Positions 1 to 13,400 of a stretch of DNA of 64,000 nucleotides are shown in pieces. Below the pieces are notes generated by a model. It ran no database searches, was not told where the DNA came from, and worked only from the letters and a program-made list of their open reading frames with translations. Within the stretch, counting starts at the first letter, position 1. Each line of letters begins with the position of its first letter. Origin of the DNA: Agelaius tricolor (Eukaryota > Chordata > Aves > Passeriformes > Icteridae); contig JALJCS010000052.1 in assembly GCA_023055355.1 (NCBI GenBank), positions 699,501-763,500 on the forward strand, written 5' to 3'. Position numbers and translations under genes: made by a program.

Positions 1-2750
1 ATTAAAGTGACAGAGCAAATCAGTTGATCTAGGACTTTCAGCTGGACAACTCTGAGAATAGCAGCTTGACAGCAATGACACAGCCATCTTCCTAGCTGTA
101 TTCCAGAAAGAGAAAAGGGACATCTTCAATGATTAAGATGTTTGGCATGAGAAAACAGCAAGAAATGTAGCACAAAATACTTGAGCCAGATAAAGGGCGT
201 TTTTCTCGTGAGAATTTTGCAGTTGTTCTTTCTTGTCTGTACCTTTACTTTTCACAGAACACGGGGGGGTGTTTAATTATTATTGTTGTGTTTTCGTTTG
301 TTGGCCTCCCTCCTTCCATCTGCAATTAACAATTACTAATCTACTTTAGAATTGGCCCATGGAATAAGACTACTTTTCCTTTTTGAAAGCTAATGTCATT
401 TGACCTACTGACAGTAAATAATTCATTAATTGTAAGTCCCCAGCTAGCATCTTTTACGCATGTTCTAACCTTCTGAAGAAGTAACAAAAGCACTCTCCAT
501 ACTTTACTTTCTTAAGCACACAAAATGCTTCCCTCCTTTGCAGTTGGCATCTGTAAAATGAACCACATCTCTGCAGTATTTTAACGTGCACCATATTTAG
601 CCAAGTAATTCAAAACAAACAAAAAACCAGTCCCTTCAATTTTGAAATATTTTTGAATTGTTTTTGAATATACAAAATGTACCCTTACCGTACGCATTGC
701 ATGCAGATTTAATCATCGTGAAAGCAAACCCTATGTTTCTGTTGGGATAGCACGGTTTTCCAGTTTCCACAATTTTTGTTGGCACAGTTTTCTACTTATG
801 TGACTTTTAGGACACTCACAGGTACTTCTAAGGTACTGTAGTAAGCGAAAAAGGAGGAGAGGTTGTGCCTTATTTCTGGCTTCCTTTGGTTTTCTTTTTG
901 GTTTTCTTCCTCTTGCTCTTTTTCATGTCACCTTTCTAGATACTGTGATTTAGATTTGCAGTTTACTAAGCTGTGCTTTCTGTCTGGAATTCTTTGAAAT
1001 TCTGAAAGGAACCCAACTGGTAAATATGCATCTTTTTATGATTTGCTAGCTACATAGAAAATCTTCCTGCTGCTCTAAAATGCTTTTATTTGATATGCAT
1101 TTTTATCACCATTCCAATGGAAAGAGAACAATTCCTCTAGTCACTGCTTTTGTACTGGATTCAGTTCAATGTGCACTAACGGTGCAAAAAAGTCCTGCTG
1201 GAAGAAAGGATCTGCATACCAATTGACCAAGACATGTGCTACAAGGGTCTTGGAAAGGTTCAAAGTTTCTCTACCTTTCTGGCAGTCTGTCTTCACAGCA
1301 GGACTTGATGAGGGATTTTGCTGGCGTTTCTTTGACAGAAAGCAATAACAAAGCAAGCAAAATGGAGCAGCAAAAGAAGATAGCAGCAAAAGGTACATTA
1401 TCCCCTCTGTTATTTATCATTGTCGAAAGAGATTTTTTTCTCGCCATGTTACAATCAAATACCTTAGTAGAGCTAAAGACTAGAAAAACGCAGTTCTGTT
1501 CTGGTTCATTAAAAGCAAAGCCATCTGTGGACAGAAGTGCCCAGCGTGATGCTGGGAACTCCTAGCTGGTTTCAGTAAGCTGTCTGGAGAACGGCATTTT
1601 TGGTGGGCTTTACTAGCATGTCTGTAAGGAGGGGAGTTTATGTGCGGCCTTGAACAATGAGAGAGCCATGCGCACAGAGACCCATCGTGTAGGTCTCTAA
1701 CCAGTCACAGCACCCTGAGGCATGATGGATTACTCCCAGAGTTCACGTGGTGGAAAGGTTTTCTGCCCCTGTGAAGGATGACGCGTCCATTTTCTTGCAT
1801 AGAGCCATTCTCTATATTATAATTGTATCTTGAATTCATCAAGTGTTATTTGCACAATGGCTAGCAAGCTTGGATTCTTAAGCTTCTCGTGTTTGATCTG
1901 TTTCCTGCTTCAGTAAATAGCAAAACTTCCAAGGACTGCAGTGACAAGAAGATGAAGCTGCTAGTGTATTTCAAATGTTTGCCTAATAAAATGGTAATTT
2001 ACGGTACCGAAACACCAGCTCTGCTCAGGGCAATTCTGAAATTGACTTGAACTCTTTTCCGTGTTTCTTAGTGGGTGAACTGAGACACTTGTAGCATTCA
2101 AGGCAAGGGGTTTGACAGCAGCTTCAAAAAGGCCCAGGCTGTTGGATGAAAAGGTGAAAAAACTGAGGGAAATGGGGGGAAATTTCACTTCTGGTTTATG
2201 TCATAGATTCAGCCAGATGATCAACAAGCATTAGTTTTATGAGATACCAGCATAGTCTTTCACTCTTGCAGATCCCCAAAAGCTTAAACCATCCAGCAGC
2301 TTCTTCCTTGCAACAAGTGCCACAGCCAAAAGCCAGGCCTGGCCCTCACCTTCTCCTCGCAGCCTACAAACTCTGCCAAACGTACCGGTGATTCTCACTT
2401 TCCTTCTCAGCTACATGGACAAGCACATCCTCTCCATGTCTCCGAGTCCTTAGTGAAACCAAACAGCGGTTCACCTTCAAACAGCTCAGTGTGCCAGGAC
2501 AGAAAGATTTCACTGGCCTGTCCCCTTGCTTTTTCCTTGCAGCCTTTTATTTTCAGAGCACGCACTGAGGCATTGCACTTTGCTTCTCAGCTGAGTGCAT
2601 TGCCATATTGCTGGAGTCCCACACGTCCATCTCCTTCTCGCACTAACTGCTTCTGTTGAAACATGCTGATGTGATGTGCCTTCCTGCTCAGCTATTCACA
2701 CAGTCACATTCTATGTCCTGCTTGCAGTCTGAATCTAAAAGGAGACGTTT
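1..2750. other. Non-coding stretch, nothing recognised
   Basis: AT-rich sequence with only short chance open frames on both strands. None has a recognisable domain, and no convincing splice pattern, LTR or CR1 end was found. From about 2,250 the sequence becomes richer in C and T and leads into the pyrimidine-rich tract that follows. Confidence 0.6.
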
Positions 2751-2883
2751 CTGACTATGTCTCACAGACACAGATGTACCAGGATGAAAAGGTTGCTTGG
2801 ACCTTGCCACTTACGTTCAAAAACATCCATTCACTCCACAATCAAGAGACACCTTTCTTTGCTTTACATCCTGCAAACTTCAC

Positions 2884-2909
2884 TCACACACACACACACG
2901 CACACACAC
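2884..2909. repeat. CA microsatellite
   Basis: An almost pure CA dinucleotide run with one CG interruption. A 187-codon open frame crosses it, but its Thr-His and Ser/Leu/Pro-rich composition is explained by the simple repeat and the surrounding pyrimidine bias. Confidence 0.9.
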
Positions 2910-2999
2910 GAGAGCTATGCACTTTCTTTCTTTCTTAGCTGCACTCGCTTATTTCCCACCTTGACCTCTATACCACTTTTCTGTTGGCCTTGGTTTGCA

Positions 3000-4215
3000 T
3001 GTACATTTCCTGTTAAGATACCCATTGTGTTGCCTATTCCTCCCCCACATTGCCTTGCCTTTCCTACCCAATCTTGCATTTCCTTGTCATTGCTGACAAT
3101 TCCTTTCTTTTCCCTTGCCTTCCTGACCCATGCATGTCCTTCCCTTGCCCTTCATAGCAACCCAGTGCCTTGTATTGACTTGCTCACCTATCCTTCTTTT
3201 CCTTCCCATTTGTCCAGCTCCAATCTTTCATTTCCTTCTCCTTCTAGGACTCTTATTGCCTTGTCTCCCTCTCTTTTGTGTTGCCTGGCAAAGCCACCAC
3301 TTGTCTGGCCTTGTCCTTGAACCCCTTCCTTGCCTTGCATTAACTTGCTCACCAGTCCCCCACCTGGAATTCACCACCTCTCTTTTTGTGGAATTTCTTC
3401 ATCTTGCATTGCCCTGCCTGCTTCTCCTAGGATTCTCCAGGCTTCCACTGGCTATTTTTTCTCAAGGCCCCAGTGTTTCAGGAGCAAGTGAGAGGAAGCC
3501 GGGAGGAGGCCACGTGCAAGCACACCTATCTGTCCTGACAGCTTTCTTCTGACATCTATGCTTCCATGTCTTGAATTTTGGACACAAAGTTCATCTTTCA
3601 CCCTTGGGCTTCAGGGGCAGAATGACAGTTCTTTTGCATACAAAGGAAAGCAGGCAACCCAAGTGTCTTAGGTGCAGATTAGACATGACCCATGCAAGAT
3701 CAAGGCTGGACAGAGCAGTCTGTCTGGGCTACTTTTTTGTACCAGCAATCTTTGAATGGACCCGCCACTTGCCTTGCTTTGGCAACCAACCAGTTTCCTT
3801 GCCTTGTCCTGCTGACTCTCCATTGCTTTGCATTCCCTTGCATACCCATGCCTCACATTGGACCTGCCTGCAGTTTTCCTACAGGGCTTGGCCTTGCCTA
3901 GCCCTTCCGATTACCATTACTTCCTATGCCCAGCCTTGCCTCTAACTTCTGGGACTTGTCTCACCCACCACTCCATTTGCTTTCCCCTCACGGCTTCAGT
4001 CTTTCCAACCTGTCCCTTGACTTGCCTACAATTGCCTACACTTGCTTTGCGTTGCCTTACCTGCATGGAAGGCAAGGCAAAGAGTGGTAGGCAAGGCAAA
4101 GCAAAGCCAGGAAGTTATTTGAAGGGCTAGGCAAGGCAGCCATAGGCAAGCAAGCAAAGGTGGGGTAGGGTAGGCTACGTAAACTAGCCTTCTCTATTGG
4201 AGGCAAGGCAAAGCC
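3000..4215. repeat. CCTTGCC-rich low-complexity tract with strand switch
   Basis: From about 3,000 to 4,055 the plus strand is strongly pyrimidine-rich, with scattered copies of CCTTGCCTT and TTGCCTTGC in an irregular spacing. From about 4,060 to 4,215 the same motif appears on the other strand as GGCAAGGCAAAG. The tract therefore forms a large imperfect inverted arrangement. Open frames inside it are low-complexity Leu/Pro/Ser products and are not called as genes. Confidence 0.75.
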
Positions 4216-4309
4216 AAGTACTTGGAGTGCTGTCTCTGTCCCTCTGGGGAGCCTCTCAGGAACCCTCGGCCAGTCCCAAGTTGGCGGACACCGGGGGGAC
4301 AACCCCAAC

Positions 4310-4560
4310 ATGGCTGACAGCAGGGAGACACTCTCTCGTGCCCTGAGGGTACTGAGGGCACCTAGGCTAGTTGCCTTTGCAGCAGAAGAGACACCAGAGA
4401 CATCAGTAAATGATAAAGGGCCGACTCTTAGCAGGGGTTAATCCAAGGTTTTATTCAGGGGCTCTGGGGAGCTCCTGCACCTTAGGGGGTCTCCTGCTGA
4501 GACCTCTGGAAGATGTGCCAAGGTTACATTTAAAAGGAGGTGGAAATTGAAAGTAGATTA
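4310..4560 (-). mobile_element. Possible LTR-like 3' end (uncertain)
   Basis: On the minus strand an AATAAA polyadenylation hexamer (plus 4450-4455) is followed by a GC-balanced stretch, as in the R/U5 part of an LTR. Neither end, target-site duplication nor primer-binding site could be placed. It lies downstream (in minus-strand sense) of the coding-like region at 4,690-6,351 and could be the tail of the same insertion. It could equally be an ordinary polyadenylation region. Confidence 0.25.
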
Positions 4561-4689
4561 CATTTTACTAAACAATAAGTGACCCTACGGGATGGGTACT
4601 GGGGGACATTTAGGACCGTGTATGGGGCAAGGCTTGGGGGGCTGACCCGTAGCCTCTGGCTAATCACTCGAGGACCTGGAGCGAAGCTT

Positions 4690-6351
4690 TTAGATGGAGG
4701 GGATGGGATCCTGAGTGATTGACAGGGAGCCAGGGTGGGGGTTTGAGGATGATCTCATCCAGGGAGAGGGATTACACAGGTAAAGGGAGGGCAGTACAGT
4801 CTGGGATAAACCATTTGGGAAAAATATGGGTAAAAAAACCCAAAACTTCCTCAAAGTATTACAAAGTATAAAAATCACACTACAAGAGTCTGCCTTTCCT
4901 TGCTTGGGAAGTAAAGATATGATCGCAATGTTGGTGGGGCAGATGATAAGGTATTGTGGGGAGGTATAGTCCAGCAAGACATTTCTGTCCTGGTCCTTTC
5001 TGTGTAGGAGCCATTGTTGGACAGAGTCAGTACTGGACGTGGTATACAACTTTTGCTCAGTAAGTTCCTGAAGGAGACCAGCAATGCTTTCTCATGGGAA
5101 GGAAAGAACTTAGCCCCAGTGTTGGAGGTGCAGATAAGAAGCTGTGTCGTGCAGCTTAAGGGCGGCAGCAACTTTCTATGCTGGCATATTTGGTGTGGAA
5201 GCACTAACTCAATTTGTACAATCATGGAGTCGGTATCCATCTTTGGAAGGCAGTCTCCTTCCTGAAAGAACCCTGAAAGAATTTGGCATGTGTTTTCCAC
5301 TTTCTCAAGGCAGCCTTCTTGAAATTCTACCAGCACACTTCTTTTGGACAAAGTAAAGAGCTGCGCTGGGTCTTGGTGTGCAGCCTAGCTAGTGCCCCGC
5401 ACAGGTAATGCCCAATAACAGTGGTCTGACATCTTTGTAGAGGATCAGGCCCTGGATGCTTTGGATTTTGGAGGAGGGGATGCCATTTCTTTTGAGATGG
5501 GCTTCTAGTTCCTCCTCCCTTTGGCAAAGTTTGGGTGGCCACTTTGGGTGGTCTCAGTGAATTGAAAGGCTTTTCCCAATAGGCAGTTCTCTGGGTTCGA
5601 GTTGTTGAACTGTCAGTGGCAATGCAGAGGCCAGGCCAGGCCTCTGCAGGACAGGTTTTTGTCCCTTGTAGCTTTAGGGACTGTGTGAGCAGTCCCTGGT
5701 GCCATCCCATTTGGATCCTGACTCTGAGAGATTGAAGGCTTACGGTGGTACCTAGAGCTGGGAAGAAAAGTGGTGATTGCAAGGTGTGTGTTTGTAGTTT
5801 GATGGGAACAATTGAAATCATAGGCACCAAAGAGCTTTCTTCACTGACAGTTTTGTGAGCTCTGTTGAGAGCTCGGCCAATGTTTTCAAGTTTGTTAGCA
5901 GACTCTATGAGAGAGAAAAAGTTTGTTAGGGCAGAAGATCTGGTGTCGGCCTTTGAGTGTGGGGCAAAGAAGAGTATCCACTTGGAAGGGGAAGATCGGT
6001 GAAATCTTTTTGTCCTGACACAGTTGATTGGAGAGCAGGGATGTTTCTGACTTGGCTGGGTCCTGGGGGTGGTTGTGAGCTGGGCTCGGTGCGTGTCCTG
6101 GTTTTGTGAGTTGACAATGCTGTGGTGTGGTTATTTAGAAGAGCGCTGACAGTGCCCAGGAAAAAGACAAGCACTTTTCTAGTCCAGGCCCGTTCGTGTG
6201 GGAGCAGTGTAGGGACAAGAGCTCCATTGTGGATACTGGCTCTTGGGCACTGACAGAATGGGATCCTGCATGTAGCAGAGAAGGGAGGGGAATCATTTCC
6301 ATTGTTGTCTGCACAGTTTAGAAGCTTCAAAATAAAAGGCAATTGCAGCAC
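4690..6351 (-). pseudogene. Unrecognised decayed coding-like region
   Basis: Minus-strand open stretches follow each other with frame changes: about 6,351-5,926, then 5,940-5,327, then 5,351-4,875, then 5,049-4,690. The composition is protein-like, not low complexity; for example the second segment contains NFFSLIESANKLENIGRAL. Stops and shifts mean no intact product. The family was not recognised. It may be a processed pseudogene or degraded retroviral gene ending at the AATAAA near 4,450. Chance open frames cannot be excluded. Confidence 0.3.
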
Positions 6352-6359
6352 AGCCTCTT

Positions 6360-8630
6360 CATTTTAGAAAGTTTTCTGGGCCATCAGATGCCCATCATGT
6401 AACTCTCACCCACTGAACTGCATCCAGCTCCCTGGAGATATGCACTTTCCCTCAAGATCTATGTACCATCTTGCCCTCTAACTCTTGAAGATCCCAAACC
6501 ACTTTAAAATGTCCAGGGGCTGCTCTCAAAGAAGAAGTTCTACAACAGAAAGACAGTGCTGGCCATAACAGTCCCTTTGCAGTTTCTCAACTAAATGAAA
6601 CATACTAGTGATTCGCACGTTCTTTCTTAATGATATATATACATATAAATATATAGCATCAGCACATTATCTCAAAGTGACAGAGACTATTGTTACAGCC
6701 AAGCGTTTTCAGCTGCACTTCTGAATGATAGATGTGCCAGGACAGAAGGCATTTGCCAACCTACCCTCTTTCCTGTGCAAACTGATGTTGGCAGCACAAG
6801 TATTTTCACATTCTTTCGTTGTGGCTGTGTCCAAGCAACTAGAGGTCACACAGGTGGAAGTGTCAAGACAGAAGATGTTCTCAAAGTACTTCCTTTTTTT
6901 TTTTTCTAAACAGCTTTTAAACTGCGCACAACGCTTTGTATCTTCTTTCCCAGATAGATCTGCCCTCAATTTTTCACACTCACATCTTTGTTGCAAACGT
7001 CCAGCAGCTGTTTGTGTAGAAAAAGGCTCTAGAAATAAAAGTGAGCCTTGGGCTGCACCTTCAGCCTGCCCCACACAAGCCACATTAAACTCACCACACT
7101 GACACAAACAGCGCACTCTGTCCTTCCCTTCTCCACCGCATCTACCTTGGCATTCTCTGGATCTCGGAACCTAAAGGTAGGCACATTTGTTTCCACAGAA
7201 GGGTTGGAAAGGCCATAGGTAGCAGCACAAATAGCTCTTGCTGAACTTTAGTCCTTACCACTGCCACCATGAGTTTGGTTGGTAGGCCAGTAAGAATCAT
7301 GCTCCTTTTACAGCTGGTATGCTGCAGCCACCAGCCCAGTGCTCTGTGGCTTCGTTCTTCGACTCTTGTAATTGGTCCTGCTTTTACTCTCCCGGAGGGG
7401 AATAGGCATCTATTTCCCACACAGATCATTGTGGCAGCAGCCAAGGTGCTTCTGCCAAAGGACGCTTGAGCCAGGCACTTACATTCTCAGAACTACATAG
7501 CCCCGTATTCTGCCTCTCTTGTCATCCAGATCATACCACAAAGCATTTCACAGAGAGAAAATGTGCCAGGACAACAAGCTTGGCTGGAGCATACCCCTGA
7601 AACTGGTGGAAATTTGTATTAGCACCACATTCAAGGGGCAGTCCTCTTTCCTATACAACCTGCAAACGGCTGTCTGTTCGCAGTGCCCTCTGCCCGCTCC
7701 TTCTTACCTTGAAGTACCATGCCAAAGAGGGCTCTGTGCTGAGGTCTCAGAAGAAGAGGGAAGCAGATGTGTTTGTAAAGTGGACTGTCTGTTAGTCACT
7801 TCCCTCTTCAAAGCAGCGTGTTCCATGCCAAGCAGACAACAAAGCAACAAAAGATGAGTGTGGCCTCTGCAGTCAAATCCTGCAATGTTCCCAGAAGTGA
7901 ATTTCTCTCTTCTATAGGACTGACTTGTATGAAGTGGCGTGGTTGTTTCCTTCCATTAGAAGGGAAACCCATCTACCCATGCTTCATTATCCCCTGCATA
8001 TTTGGGGTAGTTCTTGGAAGAAAATGGATAGCAACTTTTCCACTCCACATGATTCATGTTTCATTCTCTTCCTAATGCACTTCAGGAACGAGCTATCAAT
8101 TCCCTATTGTTTCTATGAAAAGGCATGAAGCTATTAATTAAATTCCCATAGATATAATAAGGAATCAAAGTCTTTTATGCCTGAAGGGCAGGCCCTTATG
8201 GTATGAAAAGTATGGATTGTCAAGGGTGGAAGAAGATCTGTATGAAAAGGGAGAAAGCCCAGAAGCATGCAGGGATTTTCAGGTATGAAAGGGAAAACGA
8301 CATTAAATTGTCAAGGGAAAGAAATTGAAAGAGGCAGGAGGGAGAAGGGAGGAGGAGGGGGCAAATGCTGCCTTTGAGGCAGCTGACACAAGGACCGTCG
8401 GCCTCATGAGCAAACAAGAAAACCAAATGAAACTTCACAGCAATCTCATCCACAACTTAGTGGACAAATGTGCAAACCCATTTCTTCATTTATTATGTGT
8501 CTAATATATAGAGAGATGTTCTTCATTCTGACAGAATTTTCAGGGAGCAAGCTAGTGTAAGGCACCTGGAACCAATGGTGTATTGGAAATGGCCAACATG
8601 CAGAACACGCTCCATCCTGAACGCTACCAC
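6360..8630. other. Non-coding stretch, nothing recognised
   Basis: No domain-bearing open frame was identified. Two cysteine-containing opposing open frames at 6,709-7,116 overlap each other and have no recognisable pattern. The phrase TGTGCCAGGACA recurs at about 6,733 and 7,561 (also about 2,490), hinting at very old diverged repeats. Confidence 0.5.
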
Positions 8631-8633
8631 AGC

Positions 8634-9047
8634 AGAATCACAGGATCATAGAATGGCCGGGGTAGACAAAGACCTTAAAGGCCATCTAGTTCTCTGACAT
8701 GGGCGGGGACACCTTTTACTTGCTCAGGTTGCTCAGAGCCCCATCCAGCCTGGCCTTGAACACCAGGTTGGGGTGTCCATAACTTCTCCAGGCTCTCTGT
8801 GCCAGTGCTTCACCACCCTCACAGGGAAGAATTTCTTCCGAGTATCTAATTTCAACCTGCCCTCTTTCACTTTGAAGCCATTGCCCATTGTCCTGTCTCC
8901 AGAGTTGCTAATGAAGAGTCCCTCTCCTGCATCCCTTCAGATACTGGAAGGTGTTGTGAGGTCTCCATGCAACCTTCTTTTCACCAGGCTAAACAGCCCT
9001 AATTCTCTCAGCCTGTGGGATGTGCTCTTGGCCTGAATACTGAACTG
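8634..9047 (-). mobile_element. CR1 LINE 3' fragment
   Basis: Reverse-oriented CR1. The plus strand opens with ATCACAGGATCATAGAATGG, the reverse complement of the CR1 3' terminus. It continues with phrases typical of the element, such as CCATCCAGCCTGGCCTTGAACA and CTCTCAGCCTG. It is 5'-truncated near 9,047, as most genomic CR1 copies are. The 87-codon plus-strand open frame inside is an antisense by-product. Confidence 0.93.
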
Positions 9048-9068
9048 CAGTATTGAATGCTGATTTTT

Positions 9069-9128
9069 TTAAAAGGCATGTTCTTTTTCAGCCTTTAATC
9101 CTTTAAAGGCATGTTCCTTTTCAGCCTT
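9069..9128. repeat. Two-copy direct repeat of about 32 bp
   Basis: The phrase AAAGGCATGTTC followed by TTTTTCAGCCTT or CTTTTCAGCCTT occurs twice back to back with a spacing of about 32 bp. It is a simple tandem duplication just outside the 5' side of the CR1 fragment. Confidence 0.75.
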
Positions 9129-10414
9129 AAATTAGGCTAAATAGCTTTGATTTGTGGGTATTGCAAGTGAGCAACAGAAATCACTGCCCTGGATTGCCTT
9201 TTTTACAGCTCCTTTCCGTGGGAGACTTGCTGCAAATGTCACAGCTGGTGAGACAGTGGGCCCACCATCATTCTGAAAGAGCTTTGCACAGTAAACATAG
9301 AGGAAGATTAATATTGAAATGCAGATGATAGGAGCTGCCCAATGGACTCTGCTGGTGGAAATCAAATACTAGTCTAGTCTTTTGAATGCAAATAACTTCT
9401 CCCAATGAGGCCAAACAGGATTGTTTGCCTTTGAATCTGAGCATATGGACTGTAGTGGATGGTCTACAGGTTGAAAACAGTGTAGATACTTCTCCTTTTT
9501 TTCATTAGTGGCTCAGAAACTGAAAAGGCAGCTACAAAAATGGTGAATACATGCCTACAGATTCAAAAATGGTTGTTCTTATTTTGCATCTCCACCATAA
9601 CAACAGATCGTAAGAACTAAATTCCCATAAAGATGGGAATTTTATAGCTTCTCAGAAATGAAGCAGGAATTGGCCAATGGGCCTTAGCAGCAGCTACAAG
9701 TTTTTCAGCATGAGGCATCTCAAAAGTATTTTAACCGTACAGAACTTTTCTGTACTTTTGGCCTTTTATATCAAGGATGCATTAAAAAAAAAAAAAAAAA
9801 AGAAAAAGAAAACAAGGAAACGAAAAAAGAAAAAACCCTACTGAATATATATATTACATGACTAAGATAATAAGCACAATCAGTAACATATATAGAAACA
9901 GAACCCATGGCTTTCAACTTTCAACCTTGTCTTCTCAACACACTCTCGAAAATGGAATTGATTCCCTATCTGCCTTGAAACATTTTGGAGCAAAAAACAC
10001 TCTAAGGTCCTGATAGGTGTTTTGATCAAAAATCCCTTCTTCTGGTTTTCTGTCCAGAAGCGGAGTAACGCGTCTGCGCTGGTAGCTGGCCAAAGGAGGT
10101 AGGAAGAGTAATCATCATCCACAACACTGGGGCTAAAGAAATTTCCACAGAAAATTACCTGCCTTATTACTTGTTCATGTGGTGGGTTGAAAGCTCAGAA
10201 TCTGTTTCCATGTTTCCCATCCCTCGAATGTTCTATTTCACAGAATTCGAGCCCCTCAAACATCAGTCCTGCCAGAACAGCCCGCCACCTGCTGTCATAG
10301 GGGATCTGCTGATGCCCACTGACTCTTACCAGCCTAGTGCTTGTCACTGTTGCAGATCAAGAACTTCTGAATAGATTTGATTAATGCTCTTTGAGTGGTT
10401 GAAAACAAGAAAAG
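9129..10414. other. Non-coding stretch with an A-rich run
   Basis: No gene recognised. An A-rich run lies at 9,784-9,836, starting as about 18 consecutive A and then interrupted by G and C. It has no recognisable retroposed sequence directly upstream. The satellite array begins at about 10,415. Confidence 0.6.
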
Positions 10415-13400
10415 AATGACTAACCTCTGTTTGAGGCCATTCGCTTTGGCCAACAGGGCGGCACCACATTAGAAATTGGCAACCTTTACTGAATTTCTCC
10501 AAAACTAAAGCTGCCAGCAAAGTAGAACCCTGCAAATACTTAGATCCCCAAACATCACCTTTCAAATGATTCCCAGACCCTGGGGAAAGGATTTCTTTTT
10601 CCCACAGAAAATGGCCTCTGTTTGCAGCATCTTGCCCTGACGGACCAGGCGGAGACCAGGCTAGAAATTGGCAAATTTTACTGAATTTCTCCAAAACTAA
10701 AGCTGCCAGCATCTAGGACCCTGCAAGTCCTTAGAGCCCCAAACATCACCTTACAACTGATACCCAGACCCTGGGGAAAGGACTTCTATTTCCATGGAGA
10801 ATAGGCTCCGTTTGAGGCCACTCGTCCTGGCCGACAGGGCAGCGACTGTTTAAAATTTGGCAAACTTTGCTGTATTTCTCCAAAAGTAAAACTGCCAGCA
10901 ACTAGGACCTTGCAAGCCCTCTGAGCCGCAGTCATCAACCTTCATCTCATGCCAAGACCCTGGGGAAAAGACTTCATTTTCCCATGGAAAATGTGGTCTG
11001 TTTGAGGCCACTCGTCCTGACCGACATGGCGGTGACAGTTTAGAAATTGACAAACAGTTCTGTATTTCTCCAAACCTAAAGCTGCCAGCAACTAGGATCC
11101 CACAAGGCCGAAGAGCCCCAAAGGCCACTTTTCATCTGATACATAGATTGTGTGGAAAGGACTTCGTTTTCATATGGGAAATAGCATCGATTTGCAGGCC
11201 ACTCATCCTGGCAGACAGGGCAGCACCAGGTTAAAAATTGGCAAACTTGACCGGATTTCTCCTAAGCTAAAGCTGCTAGCAACTAAGACCGTGCAAGTTC
11301 TTAGAGCCCCAGTCGCCACCCTTCATCTGATGCCCTCACACTGGGGAAAAGACTTTTTCTTTTCCATGGATTATGGGCTCTGTTTGAGGCCACTCGTCCT
11401 GACCGACAGGGAAACGCCTGGTTTGAAATCTGCGAATTTGCTGTATTTCTCCAAAACTACAGCTTCCAGCAACTAGGAAGCTTGCAAGTCCTTGACTTGC
11501 AAGACTTCCTTGCAAGTCCTCTGAGCCACAAACGGCACCTTTAAACTTATTCCCAGACCCTGGGGAAATGACTTCTTTTGTCCATGGAGAATAGGCTCTG
11601 TTTGAGGCCATTCATCCTGGCTGAAAGGGTGGAGACTGTTTAGAAATTGGTCAACTTTGCTAGATTTCTCCTAAGCTAAAGCTGCCAGCAACTAGGACCC
11701 TGCAAGTCCTCTGAGCCCCAAACGAAACTTTTCAAGTGATACCCAAACCCTGTGGAAATGACTTCTTTTAGCCCCAGAAAATGGCCTCTGTGTGCAGCAT
11801 CTCACCCTGACTGACAGGGTGGTGCCAGGTTAGAAATTGGAAAACTTTGCTGGATTTCTCCAAAATTAGATCTGCCAACAACTAGGACCTGGCAAGTCCT
11901 TAGAGACTCAAAGGCCACTTTTCAACTGACTTCTTATTTCCATGGATAATGGGCTCAGTTTGAAGCCACTCGTCCTTGCCAACAGGGCGGTACCAAGGAA
12001 AAAATTATCTAATTTTTCTGTATTTCTCCAAAAGTAAAGCTGCCAGCAACTGGGACCGTGAAAGACTGAAGAGCCCCAAATGCCACTTTTCATCTGATAC
12101 ACAAATCCTGGGGAATGGACTTCTTTTATCCATGGAAAATGGACTCGGTATGCGGATTCACGTCCTGACGGATAGGGCAGCACTGGATTAGAAATATGCA
12201 AACTTTGCTGGTTTTTCCAAAACTAAAGCTGCCAGCAATGAGGACCCATCAAGGCCGAAGACCCTCATAGGCCACCTTTCATCTGATACCCAGACAGTGG
12301 TAAATGACTACTTATTCCTGTGGAAACAGGGCTCGGTTTGCAGCCACAGGCCCTTCCTGAAAGGGCAGTGCCAAGCTAGAAAGGGCACACGCTTCTGGAT
12401 TTCTCCAAAACAAAAGCTGCCAGCAACTAGGACCCTGCAAGTCCTTAGAGCCCCAAAGGCCACCTTTCATCTGATCCCCAGACCCTGGAGAAAGGACTTC
12501 TTTTTCCCATGGGAAATGGCCTCCATTTGCAGCCACTCACCCTGGCACAAAGTGGGGTGCCAAGCTAGAATTACGCAATCTTTGCTGGATTTTTCCAACA
12601 GAAAAGCTGGCAGCAAAAAGGACGCTGGAAGTACTGAGAGCCTCAAACGCTACCTTGAACATAGAAATGAGACCCTAGGTAAAGGACATTTTTCCCATGG
12701 AAAATGGCCTTCATATGTGGCCACTTGGCCTGGCAGGCAGGGCAGTGCCAAGCGAGAAATTTGAAAACTGTGCTGGATTCTTCCAAAAGTAAAGCTGCCA
12801 GCAACTAGGACCCTGCAAGTCCTTAGAACCCCAGATGCCACCTTCATACCCAGACCCTGGGCCAATGACTTCATTTTCCCCATGGAAAATGGCCGCCATT
12901 TGTGACCTCTCACCCTGACCATTTGTGTGGTGCCCAGCAAGACATTTGCAATCTTTGCTGGATTTCTCAAAGTCTAAAGCTGCCAGTAAGAAGTACCCTG
13001 CAAGTCCTGAGAGCCCAAGGGCCACCTTTAATCTGACACCCAGACCCTGGGGAAAGCACTTCTTTTTCCCATGCAAAATGGCCACACTTTACAGCCATTT
13101 GCCCTGGCACACAGGGCAGTGCCCAGTGGGAAATCTGCAAACTTAGCTGGATTCCTCCACAACTAAAGCTGCCAGCAATTAGGGTCTTGCAAGTCCTTAG
13201 AGCCCCAAAAGCCACCTTTCATTGATACCCAGACCCTGGAGACATGACTTCATGTTCCCCATGGAAAATGGGGTCAGTTTGAGGCCACCCGGCCTGGCCC
13301 TCTGCATTGTTCCCGGTGTGAAATTTGTAAACTTGGCTGATTTTCTCCAAAACTAAAGCGGCTGGCAACGAGGACCCTGCAAGACCAAAGGGCCCCAGAT

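Noticed and set aside
2757..3320. 187-codon plus-strand open frame
   Set aside because: It spans the CA microsatellite and the pyrimidine-rich tract; its Thr-His and Leu/Ser/Pro composition is a by-product of simple sequence.
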